Positions 8,646 through 18,044 of a stretch of 54,383 nt of DNA are shown here, piece after piece. The notes under the pieces are model-generated. The model was given only the letters and a program-made list of their open reading frames with translations, did no database searches and was not told where the DNA came from. Origin of the DNA: a candidate division FCPU426 bacterium (lineage in GTDB: Bacteria > Oederibacteriota > Muellerivitia > Muellerivitales > Muellerivitaceae); contig JASHNQ010000091.1 of the NCBI GenBank assembly GCA_030041545.1, positions 1 to 54,383 of the forward strand, written 5' to 3'. The translations under genes and the position numbers were made by a program. Every line of letters starts with the position of its first letter. Position 1 is the stretch's first letter.

Positions 8646-9473
8646 TCAATAAAAATATATATCATCCACGCCAAAATCAACGTTGACGGACTTGCCCCCG
8701 TTGGCGTCCCCTTCCTCAAACAGCAAGGCCATGACCTCCTCCAGGTTGACCCCCGTGAGGGTGGGCGGGGTGGGGATGAAACCGTAGCTGGTGGTCAGGT
8801 CCGCGAAGGTCGAGCTGAATTGGACCCAGCCGTTGGTGGTGCTGGTGAAAGTGTAGCCGAAATAGTTGTAACACCCGGTCGTGGCGGTGCAGGTGCCGCC
8901 CGAGCTGAGCTCGGCTTCCTGGGTGGTGGCCACGTAAAAATACCGGGCGGCGGCCGTGTCGTCCGGCTTGATGTTGTAGTAAAACTGGACGCCGGTGAAA
9001 AAGGACATGTTGTAGCCGCTGACTTGGCCCGCCGGCACGGAAAAATGGGGGGGGGTGACGTCCAAGATCCCCTGCAATTCGATCGAGGGATAGGTGCCAT
9101 CGGCGGTGTCGTTGACGTAGCCCGCGACGAAGCAGGCGTTGTCCCCGGAGCCGTCGGGCCCGCCGCCGGCGATGGTCATGTTTCCAAATTCATACGTGAC
9201 GCCGTGCTCGTTCGTTTGGGTGAAGTTGTTAACCACGCTCCACAAGCCGGGGGAAACGACGACGTTGCCGGGAGCCCCGATCTCGTAAAGGTGGGAATTG
9301 GTTTGGTTCGTGGGATCGGGCGTGGGGTTGAGGTTGCCCTTGAAATTGGCCACTAGGCCGTAGTCGGGGCTGGTGCCAGGGGCCGGGTAGGCGCTGGTGG
9401 GCGCCGTCTTACCCTGGCACCCCAGCCAAACCAGGGACACCGCCGGCAACAACAGCATCACTAGGAAGCTCAT
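8646..9473 (-). CDS. Secreted beta-sandwich lipoprotein B (paralog family)
   Basis: A 275-residue exported protein of unknown function. The ATG at 9473 has GAGGG five bases upstream and opens a signal peptide (MSFLVMLLLPAVSLVWLGC, Cys19 the likely lipid-modified residue). It shares with its two paralogs a YPSIELQGIL segment, FTGVQFYYN, a DD pair, GGTCTATTGCYNYFG, a GW-phenylalanine segment and a terminal VDDIYFY. The two cysteines after GG are conserved among the three. It lies 103 bases downstream of a beta-barrel gene on the same strand. A sugar-binding role is inference. Confidence 0.72.
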   Translation of the reverse strand: MSFLVMLLLPAVSLVWLGCQGKTAPTSAYPAPGTSPDYGLVANFKGNLNPTPDPTNQTNSHLYEIGAPGNVVVSPGLWSVVNNFTQTNEHGVTYEFGNMTIAGGGPDGSGDNACFVAGYVNDTADGTYPSIELQGILDVTPPHFSVPAGQVSGYNMSFFTGVQFYYNIKPDDTAAARYFYVATTQEAELSSGGTCTATTGCYNYFGYTFTSTTNGWVQFSSTFADLTTSYGFIPTPPTLTGVNLEEVMALLFEEGDANGGKSVNVDFGVDDIYFY

Positions 9474-9481
9474 AACAACCC

Positions 9482-9571
9482 TCGGTCGACGGTTGGCGGC
9501 CGGCGGCAAAACCGCTTGCGTTGCGGCCTCACGCTTCCCCCGTGGACCGTGAACTGTAAGCTGCCGGCTGC
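9482..9571. repeat. GTCGACGGTTGG-type intergenic inverted repeat
   Basis: TCGGTCGACGGTTGGCGGCC at the left and GGACCGTGAACTGTAAGCTG at the right form imperfect complementary arms. Comparable pairs lie at 16935-17022, 22590-22670, 24412-24491, 25396-25535, 31166-31240 and 43262-43360, always next to gene ends. Confidence 0.5.
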
Positions 9572-9576
9572 TTTTT

Positions 9577-11958
9577 TTAAAATTCGATCTCATAGGTCAA
9601 TCCGATGAATTGGTTGTGCAACGTTCCCGCCACCTGCCCCACCGTGGGAAGGTCGTTCCCCCAGGCCAGGTCGTAATCCAAATCCACGCTCGAGTTGCGG
9701 TCGAACCGGAAGGTCGTGGAGAGCATCCAGTCCTCTTCCGAGCCGTTCACCGTGAAGACCTGGTAGCTGCCCAGGTCCGTGTTGTCGAACTCGTAGCTGG
9801 CCTGGGCCATGGTGGTCCCGTCGATGCCTTCCTCCGACCCGTTGGCGCTGCGCACGCCGTAGGCCGCGGCCACCTGCCATTCCTTGAAAAGGCCCACCCG
9901 GATCCCCCCCAGGATATCCGAGGAGGTCAGGGTCCCCACCTGGCTGGTGGTCTGCTCGTACCGCACGTTGATCCCGGCCTCCAGGGGCGTGGTGAGCCCG
10001 ATGTTGGGGCCGAGGTCGAAGGAGGGGCCGAAGTTCACGTAGGTGAACTTCCGCATGGGGGCTTCCCCGTCGGGCGCAGGGTCCAGGATCTGGAAGCCGG
10101 TGGCCGTGTCGTTCACCACAATATTAGCACTGATCTCCTGCACCAGGTAGGCGGCCCCCTTGATTTTAAGGGATTTCTGCTGGAGCGTTTCAACATCCAC
10201 ATCCAGGCCCACTCCCTCGCGGTTGGGCGTGGCCAGGCCGTAAGGGAAGGTGTTGTCCTCGGTGCGGTCATAGTAGCTGAAGATGCCGCTGGGCCGGGGC
10301 ACGGAGGTGAGGAAAAACTGGGTCCGGTTGAGGGGCGCCTCGAAAAGCCCCCCCCCGGCCAGGGAAAGATAGCCCGTATTGGGCAGGAAGCTGGGGGTGA
10401 GCGAGTAGTTGTCCTGCCGGGTCTGGGCCAGGGGGGTGTAGAAGTTGGGGCCCACGTTCAGGTAATGCAGCGAGATCTTGGAATCCCCCATTTGGAGGAA
10501 GGGCTGGATATTGAGGGCGTAATCGCTGACGGTGGTGCCGCCGGGGTCCTGTTCGTTGTCCACGTAGGAGGAAAAAGCGCCCTCATATTCCAACCCCGCG
10601 TAGACGTCGTCCCCCAGCCCGACCCTCAAGGTGGGCCGGAAGCTGCTGATCAGGTACTGGTGGGCCCAGGTGGAGGGGTTGTAGGGCGCGTAGGCGGAAC
10701 CCGGTTCCTCGCTGTCCAAGGGTTCCCAAATGTAGACCTCGTACTCCTCAAGGTCCAGCTGCCAGGAAGTGTCGTCCACGTACCATTTCTTGGATTTCAG
10801 GTCGGCCTGCCCCGCGAAAATCCATCCGCTGAAGTCGTCCGGGTCGATGTACCATTTTTCGGCCTCGCTGAAGGAGTTGTTGATCATATTGGCGAAGCCC
10901 GAAACCTGGAAGGACTGCAGCAGGTCCGAGTCCGGCCAGCCCAGGGCCGTGCCGATTTCCAGGCCCCGGAAGGGCCAGGCCGGTTCCTGGTCGAAAAAGC
11001 TCTCGTACTTGAGCGTCTCGTCCCCCCGTGCCATCATTTCGGGCACGTAATAAAGATCCAGGTCGTTGCGGTTCCAGATGGTGAAGGGCGTGTAGGCCTC
11101 GTAAAAATCCCCCACCTTGGCCGACATGAAGTCCGGGTTGAAATCCGCCTCGATGCGGCGCAGCGCGATGAAGTCCTGGGTGGCGCTGGGGGTGTCGACG
11201 GTGATGTTGTAGTCCAGGCCCTCGATGGGCAGGCCGAAGGTGCCCAGGCGGACGATCCCGCTCCAGCGGACTTGGGTGCCGACGCTTCCGGTGGGTTCCA
11301 GGTCCAGGTAGCCGAGCATATAGCGGTCGCCCGCGTTGGGGAAATCCAGGTTCGGGTCCCCGTAATATTGCTGGCTGTTGGCGAACATGCGGCCAAGGCC
11401 GTGGATGGACATGCTGGGATACTCGGTGAGCCCGTTGACGCTCTTCCACAGGTCGAACTGGGCGGCCTCGGCCTTGGACACCTGGTCCTCCAGGTCCGCC
11501 TTTTGGTCCCTCACCAGTTTCAGCTCGAAATCATAGGCCGCCTGGAGGGAATCAATGTTTTTCTCGGCCTCGGCGATCTTCTGGGGATCCTTCCAAAGGG
11601 GGCCGGCCTCGGTGGAGGGGGCCGCCGTTTCCCCGGCCGCCGGCGCCTGCGCGGAGGCGTTGGCGCCTTCCTCGGGCGGCGGGGGCGGCAGTTCCATGTC
11701 CGCCTGGGCCAGCAGGATTTCCTTGAGCTTCTGCTGGGCGCCGTAAACCCTTTGGGCGACCTCGAAGCGGGTCAAGGGCCCCTGGGAGGCCCCGGGGGGT
11801 AGCAGCCCCGTGTCCTCCAATTGTTGCAGTTGGGCGTAGGTGGGGTCGCCCGCGGGCACGAGGTCGAATACGTGGCTGTCCGTGAGGGCGCAAGCGCCTC
11901 CCCAAGCTCCCAGGAAGGCGGCCACGCCAAGGGCCGCGATTTTAGAAATGCGCGTCAT
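9577..11958 (-). CDS. Outer-membrane beta-barrel protein with SLH-like N-terminus (1)
   Basis: A 793-residue exported protein. A signal peptide (about 1-24, ending GGACA) is followed by an SLH-like segment (YAQLQQLEDTGLLPPG, PLTRFEVAQRVYGA), a Pro/Ala-rich stretch and a coiled coil (about 125-170). The rest alternates like transmembrane strands and ends in YEIEF, the C-terminal Phe of outer-membrane barrels. It is paralogous to the next gene: both share GDF.(E/Q).YTP.T.WN, RG...T..GWP, a P.FY(T/S)P.AQT box and PYG.ATPNREG. The start overlaps the end of that upstream gene by 17 bases, so they are translationally coupled. Substrate is unknown. Confidence 0.8.
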   Translation of the reverse strand: MTRISKIAALGVAAFLGAWGGACALTDSHVFDLVPAGDPTYAQLQQLEDTGLLPPGASQGPLTRFEVAQRVYGAQQKLKEILLAQADMELPPPPPEEGANASAQAPAAGETAAPSTEAGPLWKDPQKIAEAEKNIDSLQAAYDFELKLVRDQKADLEDQVSKAEAAQFDLWKSVNGLTEYPSMSIHGLGRMFANSQQYYGDPNLDFPNAGDRYMLGYLDLEPTGSVGTQVRWSGIVRLGTFGLPIEGLDYNITVDTPSATQDFIALRRIEADFNPDFMSAKVGDFYEAYTPFTIWNRNDLDLYYVPEMMARGDETLKYESFFDQEPAWPFRGLEIGTALGWPDSDLLQSFQVSGFANMINNSFSEAEKWYIDPDDFSGWIFAGQADLKSKKWYVDDTSWQLDLEEYEVYIWEPLDSEEPGSAYAPYNPSTWAHQYLISSFRPTLRVGLGDDVYAGLEYEGAFSSYVDNEQDPGGTTVSDYALNIQPFLQMGDSKISLHYLNVGPNFYTPLAQTRQDNYSLTPSFLPNTGYLSLAGGGLFEAPLNRTQFFLTSVPRPSGIFSYYDRTEDNTFPYGLATPNREGVGLDVDVETLQQKSLKIKGAAYLVQEISANIVVNDTATGFQILDPAPDGEAPMRKFTYVNFGPSFDLGPNIGLTTPLEAGINVRYEQTTSQVGTLTSSDILGGIRVGLFKEWQVAAAYGVRSANGSEEGIDGTTMAQASYEFDNTDLGSYQVFTVNGSEEDWMLSTTFRFDRNSSVDLDYDLAWGNDLPTVGQVAGTLHNQFIGLTYEIEF

Positions 11959-14206
11959 AGGTGAATCTCCAAATTTGGTCGACCCGGTCGAAGTTTTGGT
12001 CCGTGCCGATATTGCCCGTGTATTGGTTGAGGAACACGTCCATCCGGATGTCGAAGGTCTTGCCGAAGGGGCAAAGGATACCGAAGGCCCAGGCGGTCTT
12101 GGTGAGGTTCAGGGTCGTATAGTCGAAGGCGGGGGCGGAGGAAGTGTCGATAAAGACGTATTGGGCCAGGGTGGGCGGGTCCCCCTCCCCGGAGAGCATG
12201 TACTCGCCCCCGCTGGCCTGGGCCTGCTCGTAGGCCACGGAGAGCACCACCGTGTCGAACCCCGCAACGGGCACGGTAAAGTCGGCCGCGCCGATCAGGG
12301 TATTGACCGTGAAGTTGGGCAGTCCCCCGCCCAGGTCCGTCACCTGGTCCTTGTAATCGAAGGCGATCCGGTAGGTCTTCGCCTTCAAATCAAAGGCCTT
12401 GGCGAAATCCACGACCAGGCCGGCCTCATAGCCGCTGAAGGTGCGGGCGATGGAATCCCCGTCCGCGGGGGTGAACCCCGTGCCCGGGCTGTTGATGACG
12501 TAATTGGGCTGGATTTCCTGCATCTGGATCGTATAGCTGCCCAGGGGGTCAAGCCAGCCGTTGTGGCCGATTTGGAAGTCCCATCCGCCCACCAGCCCCT
12601 CCCGGTTGGGGGTGGCGTCCCCGTAAGGCAGCATGTTTTCCTCCATGCGGTCGTAGGGGGCGAAGCTGGGTTCCCCGGCGCTTTGGATGGGATAGGTGTT
12701 GAGCACGCCGATGAGGTCCTCATCCTCCCCGAAGTCGTCCGTGGCCAGGTAGTCGCTGCCGCCGCTGCCGGGCGTGTAGGCGTTGGTTTGCGCGCCGGGC
12801 GAGTAGAAGTAAGGGCCGATGTTGTAATACTTGGCCGTCAAGTGGAGCCCCTCCACGTTCAAGGCCCCCGTCCCCAGGACCGCCCAATCCTGGGATTCCC
12901 GCTGGGGATCGTTGATGTCGTCCTGGAACTCGCTTCCGGCGCATTCCAGGGTGCCGCCCAGGGAGACGTCCGTGTCCAAGGGGATGGTCAGGCGGCCGTC
13001 CAGGCTTCCGATCTGGTACTGGCGCGCCCAGGTGAGGTTGTCGTTGGGGTCATAGGGGGTGTCGGCGCTGTCCGGGTCGTCCCAGATCAAAAGGCCCGTG
13101 CCGCCGATTTCCAGGTTGTTGTTGAGGAAGCTCATCGTGGCGCGGGAGCCGGCGTAATAATCGCCGAAGCGGTATTCGGTGGCCTGCTTCACCGGGCCCG
13201 CCATGGCCTGGAAGTTGAGGATGCTCAGGAAGGGGTCGTTCGGCCAGCCCACCTCGGTGGAAACTTGGAAGCCCCTCAGTTTCCAGTCGGGCTCATGGTC
13301 CAGGAACTCCAGTTCCTCCACGTCCTTTCGGTTGCGGTAATAGGAAAGGGGTTTGATCAGGGTATAAACCGGGATGCCGTTGTTCCAAAGCGTGAGCGGG
13401 GTGTAATGCTGGAAGAAATCCCCGGCCGTGAGCGTGCAATACTCGTTGTAGTCGCTGAGGGAAATCCACCGCAGGTCGTACTTGGGGTGGGGGTCGGCGT
13501 AATAGAAGCCCACGGTCCTCCAAAAGCGGATGTCGCCGTTGAAAAGCACCATGGGCACGGGAATGCTCCTCAAGTCCATGTCCATGAAGATCATGGAATC
13601 GTAATCCGCGGCCGGATAATAGGCGTTGGGGCCGAAACCCCTGAAATCATAGAAATAACCCCGGGAAAACCCCGACACCGTGGTTCCCGTGCGCTTGAGG
13701 AATTCCTGTTGCTGCTGGGCCAGGGAGTCGTTGCGGTGCTCCAAGGCGTAAATGCGGTCCTCCAATTGGGGCAGATCCACCCCCAGGGCCGCCAGTTCCT
13801 GCTTGAACTCCTCCACCAGTTCGCTGACGCTCTTGGCGGCCGCGGGCGAGGGCAGGCCCGCTCCGGGGGCGCCCGGCAGGGTCGGCGAAGCCGGTGGCGG
13901 AAGCGCGGAAGGCAAGGTATTGTCCCCCCCACTGGGCAGGGGCGGCGGCAGCTCGGCTTGGGCCAGGATGATCTCCCCGGCCTGGGCGGTCAATTGGGCC
14001 ACTTGGAGGTTGGTGAGCTCGGCCACCGGTTGGGAAGGCGTGGGGATGAGGCCGTCGGCCACCAACTCCCCCACGTCCGCGTTGATCCAGTTGTCCCGCA
14101 CGGTGGAGGAAAGCGTGCCATGCGCGGCCCAAGCGGGGGCAACCGCCGCCAAAACGGCCGCGAACAAGGCCAGGAAGGTTAAGGTTTTAAAGTCGTACCG
14201 TTTCAT
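11942..14206 (-). CDS. Outer-membrane beta-barrel protein with SLH-like N-terminus (2)
   Basis: A 754-residue exported protein. The signal peptide MKRYDFKTLTFLALFAAVLA ends in APAWA at about residue 27. It is followed by an SLH-like stretch (VGELVADGLIPTPSQ, LTNLQVAQLTAQAGEI), a Pro-rich linker, a coiled coil (about 115-160) and a long strand-rich region ending FTYDAHF. It is a paralog of the 793-residue product (YYNIGPYFYSPGAQT; LPYGDATPNREGL). Of two adjacent ATGs, the one at 14206 has better spacing from AAAGG; an upstream in-frame extension is unlikely. SLH-like segments may tie the porin to peptidoglycan or cell-wall polymers, by analogy with cyanobacterial porins. Confidence 0.8.
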   Translation of the reverse strand: MKRYDFKTLTFLALFAAVLAAVAPAWAAHGTLSSTVRDNWINADVGELVADGLIPTPSQPVAELTNLQVAQLTAQAGEIILAQAELPPPLPSGGDNTLPSALPPPASPTLPGAPGAGLPSPAAAKSVSELVEEFKQELAALGVDLPQLEDRIYALEHRNDSLAQQQQEFLKRTGTTVSGFSRGYFYDFRGFGPNAYYPAADYDSMIFMDMDLRSIPVPMVLFNGDIRFWRTVGFYYADPHPKYDLRWISLSDYNEYCTLTAGDFFQHYTPLTLWNNGIPVYTLIKPLSYYRNRKDVEELEFLDHEPDWKLRGFQVSTEVGWPNDPFLSILNFQAMAGPVKQATEYRFGDYYAGSRATMSFLNNNLEIGGTGLLIWDDPDSADTPYDPNDNLTWARQYQIGSLDGRLTIPLDTDVSLGGTLECAGSEFQDDINDPQRESQDWAVLGTGALNVEGLHLTAKYYNIGPYFYSPGAQTNAYTPGSGGSDYLATDDFGEDEDLIGVLNTYPIQSAGEPSFAPYDRMEENMLPYGDATPNREGLVGGWDFQIGHNGWLDPLGSYTIQMQEIQPNYVINSPGTGFTPADGDSIARTFSGYEAGLVVDFAKAFDLKAKTYRIAFDYKDQVTDLGGGLPNFTVNTLIGAADFTVPVAGFDTVVLSVAYEQAQASGGEYMLSGEGDPPTLAQYVFIDTSSAPAFDYTTLNLTKTAWAFGILCPFGKTFDIRMDVFLNQYTGNIGTDQNFDRVDQIWRFTYDAHF

Positions 14207-14306
14207 CATGCCTTTCTCTGCGCCTCGGTGGTTCAAAAAGCCCTTCACCTGGCGGAGCCCCATGGGCTTGCCCGTGGCTCCGCGAAGACCAAGCTTCGCT
14301 TGGTCT

Positions 14307-16895
14307 TTAAAACAAGAAATAAAGCTCCGAAATCCACTGTCCCGTGTGGTAACTGTTGGCCGGCACGTAAGTGTCGTGGAACGTCACGTCCTTGTACCGC
14401 AGCTCGAACTTGCCGCTGCCCCAGGGGATATCGTAGGACATGCCGCAGCCCACCACGGTCGTGAGGTAGTCCACCAGGGGGTAGGTGTAGGAGGAATTCC
14501 AGGTTTCCCAGCCGTACTCGCCCATGATGTCCACGTGGCGGAAGATCTGGTACATGCCCGTGAAGTCGTAGACCCTCTGCTCGAAGAGGTTGGGGATGGT
14601 GGTGGAAAAAGTGGAGGGGTTGGTCGAAGTCGAGGCCTGGCCCGTCAGGTTGGTGGCCGCGTTGCTGGCCGTGCCCGACACCACGTTGTCGGTGTAGAAA
14701 ACCGAGCCGTAGAGGGGCTGTTCGATCCCCAGTATCTTGTTGAACTGGAACTTGGTGGTCCACGTGACGTAGTTGTAGGTCTTCAGGTCCGTCAGGGTGG
14801 CGTACTGGTTTTGGCCGTTGGAGAAGGTGGCCGGCGCCTGGCCCGGGGCACCGGGCGTCAGGCTTAAAGTACCGCCGTTGTTGTAAATAGGCAGGATGAT
14901 GGGGATGATCTCCGAGCTCAAAGTGAACTGGTAGCGGGTCTCGTCGCCCAGGGTATCGCCGTCGTTGCGGATGTCCTCGATGTTGTTGTCGTACTGCTGC
15001 CGCGCCGGTTCCCAGGGCGGCGTGGCGTAGCCGCCCCACAGGTCAAGGCCCCAGATGCCCTCATCCTCCTGGTAGAAGGGCTGGAGGATGTTGTAGGCCT
15101 CCACCACGTTGTAGCCTTCCGCGTCGTCGAAGGCCCGGTATTCGCTCTTGCTGGCCACGTTGAGATTGACCACGATGTCGTCCAAAAAGGAAGGCCAGCT
15201 TTTCATCCAATCCTGCTGGCGGCCGTCCCAGCCCAGGTTGAGGCGCCAACCGTAGCGGTCGCTCTCCAGGGTGTCCGCCTCGCCCACCAGGCCGTACATG
15301 TTCAGGTCCGCGTTGGGAACCGCGCTGGGGCCGGGATAAACGCCGTATTGCGAGAAATTCACGCCCGACATGGCCACTTTGCTGGAATAATCGGCGAAAC
15401 CGTCGCTGATGGCCGTGTAGAAGAAATTGAGGGGGTAATAGGAGAGCTCCACCTGGCCCGCGGGCGCTTCCAGGGCGGTGTTGGTGGGGATGCCGGTGGG
15501 GCTGCCGGGCGCGCCGATGTCGTAAACGCCGGAAAGCAGGCTGGACAGGCCGACCTCCGCGTTGAGGGTGACGGGCGACAGGTTCGCGGTGAAATCGGCC
15601 TGGTAGGTTTTCAAGTCCAATTGGGGCGTCTCGTTGACGCCGAAGTCGTCGTTGATCCACTCGGTGGAGAAATCCGCCTGTACGGGCCCCAGGGGTTTGC
15701 TGATCTTTAAGCCCTCCTCGAAGCGGTCCGGCTGGGGCGGGGCGTTGGAGGTGCCCATCCTTCCCAAGAGGTAGATCATGCGCGCGTCGGACCCCAAAAG
15801 GGGCAGGTTGGTGCCGATTCCGTACACGCCGTCGAAAACCGGGTCGAAGCTGGAAATAATGGCGCCCCCCGCGCTCGTGGGCGGCACGGCGCTGATGTTG
15901 TCCATGTAATCGTCCCAGGTCTTCTGGTCCTCGTCGTCGGAGAAGTGCTTGATGTCGGCCGGATCCTGGAACAGGCGCAAGGCGGTGGGCCCGATGCCCC
16001 GCGTGAAATCCCCGAAGGTCAGGGCCCCCGGATAGTCTTCCACGTCGAAATGGGTTTCCCAATGGCCCAGGGGGCCGTCAAAATTGTAGGTCACGTCGGG
16101 GTTATAGATGTAAAAGGAAACGGGCGAGGAGGCGTCGGAAGCGTTGCCCCCGTAGTAAATGCCGGCGAGCCCAATGTCAATGGCGCCCTTGCCGCCCAGG
16201 TCGCTGTACATGCTGAAGTCCATTTCGTTTTCCGTTTTGAGGAAATTGGCCACCGTGACCCCCGACATGCCCAGGTCCTCGAAGCGGAAGCGGGTTTTCC
16301 CGCTGAAGTTCGGTATTCCCCCGCTTTTATTGGCGGTTTTCCAGATGGAATTCACCTCGTCCTGGGCGTCCTGGAGCGCCTCCAATTCCTTTTCCTGTTC
16401 GTTGATCCTCTCGTCATAGAGGTTGAGGCGGGACATGAGCAGGGCCGCCTCATCCTTGAGTTCCTTCAAGAGATCGTCGATCTCCTTGCGGGCTTCGGCG
16501 TTGATGGGCATGGGCGCGGGGGCGGGCGCCGCCGGGGCGGTTTGGGGAGGCGGCAGGGCCGGGGCGGGCGCCGGGACCTCGGGAACGGGCGTTTCGGTGG
16601 GGACGGGCGTGGAGGTGGCCGCAGGCTGCAACAACTCGGGGGACGTGATGCGGGCCTTGGCTTTTTCGGTGTAAAAGGCCAGTTCCAGGCGGGTGACGAT
16701 CTTGCCTTCGTCCAGGACCTTTTGGTCCTGGGGGTCCAGGAGGCCGTAAACCTCCAAATGCTTGACCCTCTGGTAAAGGGGCTCGTCCGGGTTCACGTCA
16801 TCGTAAGGGTTGGCGGAAACCGGCGCGGCCAGCCCCAGTGAAAAAAGGGCCGACAAGCCAAGCGCCGCGATGAAGGTTTTCGGCCGGAGGATCAA
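14307..16895 (-). CDS. Outer-membrane beta-barrel protein with SLH-like N-terminus (3)
   Basis: An 862-residue exported protein. The TTG at 16895, preceded by GAAGGGG, gives a normal signal peptide (ILRPKTFIAALGLSALFSLG to PVSA); the frame stays open upstream through a repeat but without a signal. The SLH-like segment (EPLYQRVKHLEVYGLLDPQD, IVTRLELAFYTEKAKA) precedes a Pro/Thr linker, a coiled coil (about 135-190) and a barrel ending in ELYFLF. GDFTRGIGPTALRLFQDPAD resembles ligand-protein barrels with a central passage. It is more distant from the two downstream barrels. It is followed after 100 bases by the second barrel gene. Confidence 0.78.
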   Translation of the reverse strand: MILRPKTFIAALGLSALFSLGLAAPVSANPYDDVNPDEPLYQRVKHLEVYGLLDPQDQKVLDEGKIVTRLELAFYTEKAKARITSPELLQPAATSTPVPTETPVPEVPAPAPALPPPQTAPAAPAPAPMPINAEARKEIDDLLKELKDEAALLMSRLNLYDERINEQEKELEALQDAQDEVNSIWKTANKSGGIPNFSGKTRFRFEDLGMSGVTVANFLKTENEMDFSMYSDLGGKGAIDIGLAGIYYGGNASDASSPVSFYIYNPDVTYNFDGPLGHWETHFDVEDYPGALTFGDFTRGIGPTALRLFQDPADIKHFSDDEDQKTWDDYMDNISAVPPTSAGGAIISSFDPVFDGVYGIGTNLPLLGSDARMIYLLGRMGTSNAPPQPDRFEEGLKISKPLGPVQADFSTEWINDDFGVNETPQLDLKTYQADFTANLSPVTLNAEVGLSSLLSGVYDIGAPGSPTGIPTNTALEAPAGQVELSYYPLNFFYTAISDGFADYSSKVAMSGVNFSQYGVYPGPSAVPNADLNMYGLVGEADTLESDRYGWRLNLGWDGRQQDWMKSWPSFLDDIVVNLNVASKSEYRAFDDAEGYNVVEAYNILQPFYQEDEGIWGLDLWGGYATPPWEPARQQYDNNIEDIRNDGDTLGDETRYQFTLSSEIIPIILPIYNNGGTLSLTPGAPGQAPATFSNGQNQYATLTDLKTYNYVTWTTKFQFNKILGIEQPLYGSVFYTDNVVSGTASNAATNLTGQASTSTNPSTFSTTIPNLFEQRVYDFTGMYQIFRHVDIMGEYGWETWNSSYTYPLVDYLTTVVGCGMSYDIPWGSGKFELRYKDVTFHDTYVPANSYHTGQWISELYFLF

Positions 16896-16934
16896 AAAAA
16901 ACCCCTTCAACAGCAGATTGCGGTCGGCGGCCCC

Positions 16935-17022
16935 CAGTCGACGGTCGACAGCAACTTCGAAAAAAGCCTTTGCTGTGAACTGTGGACTATCAGCTGCGAA
17001 CCGCCGACTGTGGACTGGTTTA
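16935..17022. repeat. GTCGACGGTCGACAG-type intergenic inverted repeat
   Basis: CCAGTCGACGGTCGACAGC at the left can pair imperfectly with GCGAACCGCCGACTGTGGAC at the right, with GTGAACTGTGGACT between. It fills the gap between lipoprotein C and the third barrel gene. It belongs to the same family as 9482-9571. Confidence 0.55.
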
Positions 17023-17793
17023 TTAGTAGAACTCGACTTCATCCACCCAAAAATCGATGTTATAGGTCCCGGCCACGTTGTTGGCGCTGTTGGCCCACCG
17101 CAGGTCGATGAATTCCTTCAAGTGGTCGGTCAGGTCCGGCGGCGTGACGGGCGAACCCCATCCCGATTCCCTTTTGATGTCGGCGAAAGCGTAGCTTTTT
17201 TGGGCCCAATCGGGGGTCGTGGACAAATCCTCGCCGAAGTTGTTAAAACACCCGTCGGTGCAGGTGCCCCCGTTGGCCGAGGGGAGGGTGGGCGCCGTGC
17301 CGATGCCGAAGCGCCGCTTGAGGGCTTGGTCGTCGGAGGGGCATTTGTAATAAAACCGGATTCCCGTGAAGGCGCTGGCGTCGAAATAGCCGCTGGGCTT
17401 TAAATTCCCCTGGAGGGTGAAGGCGGGATAACTGGAATCCCCCTTGTCGGTCAGGCTGCCCGCGATATGGGCGGCCATGGCCGTTCCGTTGGCGCCGGGG
17501 GAGGCGATGAAGTCCCCGCTCAAGGTGTTGCCGCCGAAGGCGTAGCCCAGCCATTGGCCCCCGCCCCCGCCGTAGAGCTTGGCGCTGGTCGTTTTCGAGC
17601 CGTCGTCGAAATTGCAGATGACGCATTGGTCCTTGGGGACGTTGACTTTCTTCTGGTTGGCGTCGGGGTTGGCGAGGCCTTGGGCCAGGGAAGCGTTCTT
17701 GGACCCTTCGTTGAGGAAGACCGCGCCGCAGCCGGACAAGAGGCAAAAAGCGGACGCGCCCAGCCAAACGGAAACACCGCGGAAGCGAGCCAT
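17023..17793 (-). CDS. Secreted beta-sandwich lipoprotein C (paralog family)
   Basis: A 256-residue lipoprotein. MARFRGVSVWLGASAFCLLS runs into a perfect lipobox LLSGC with Cys22. The mature domain has CNFDDGSKTT, SSYPAFTLQGNL, FTGIRFYYK, DD, RRFGIGTA, GGTCTDGCFNNFGED, SGWG and the ending NIDFWVDEVEFY, shared with products A and B. The opening FDDG and the VD.VEFY ending resemble CIA30 or family-11-like carbohydrate-binding folds; this is inference. The ATG at 17793 has AAAGG at good spacing. It is the first gene of the minus-strand operon that includes the three barrels, and an operator-like palindrome lies 182 bases upstream. Confidence 0.77.
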   Translation of the reverse strand: MARFRGVSVWLGASAFCLLSGCGAVFLNEGSKNASLAQGLANPDANQKKVNVPKDQCVICNFDDGSKTTSAKLYGGGGGQWLGYAFGGNTLSGDFIASPGANGTAMAAHIAGSLTDKGDSSYPAFTLQGNLKPSGYFDASAFTGIRFYYKCPSDDQALKRRFGIGTAPTLPSANGGTCTDGCFNNFGEDLSTTPDWAQKSYAFADIKRESGWGSPVTPPDLTDHLKEFIDLRWANSANNVAGTYNIDFWVDEVEFY

Positions 17794-17974
17794 AGCCACC
17801 CTTTCTTTGAGGAAACAAATCGTCGGAAGTTTTTGAAACGGATTCAAAAACTTTTAAAGCGCCACAAAAAGAGCCGAATCTTTATAGTGTCTGGAAGGTT
17901 TTGAAGCGGGGGGTATTCTACTAAAAAGGGTTAAAAACCGGCTATCTTTTTTTACGCAAGATGAAGGGGGGACC

Positions 17975-17986
17975 GGAAGCGCTTCC
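17975..17986. promoter_or_regulatory. LacI-type operator palindrome upstream of envelope operon
   Basis: GGAAGCGCTTCC is a perfect 12-bp palindrome with the AGCGCT core typical of LacI-family operators. It lies 182 bases before the lipoprotein C start. A similar GCAAGCGCTTCT lies upstream of the LacI-family gene at 26599-26610. Function is inferred. Confidence 0.4.
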
Positions 17987-18044
17987 TTAAAAGTTCGCTG
18001 TTTAACACGTTCAACAGTCGGCCTGCGGTGGGGTTTCAAAGATT

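Noticed and set aside
9610-14182. Very long open frames (over 700 codons) on the plus strand opposite the barrel genes
   Set aside because: They mirror GC-rich codon bias of the minus-strand genes, have low-complexity His/Gly/Val composition, no signal peptide and no family motifs.
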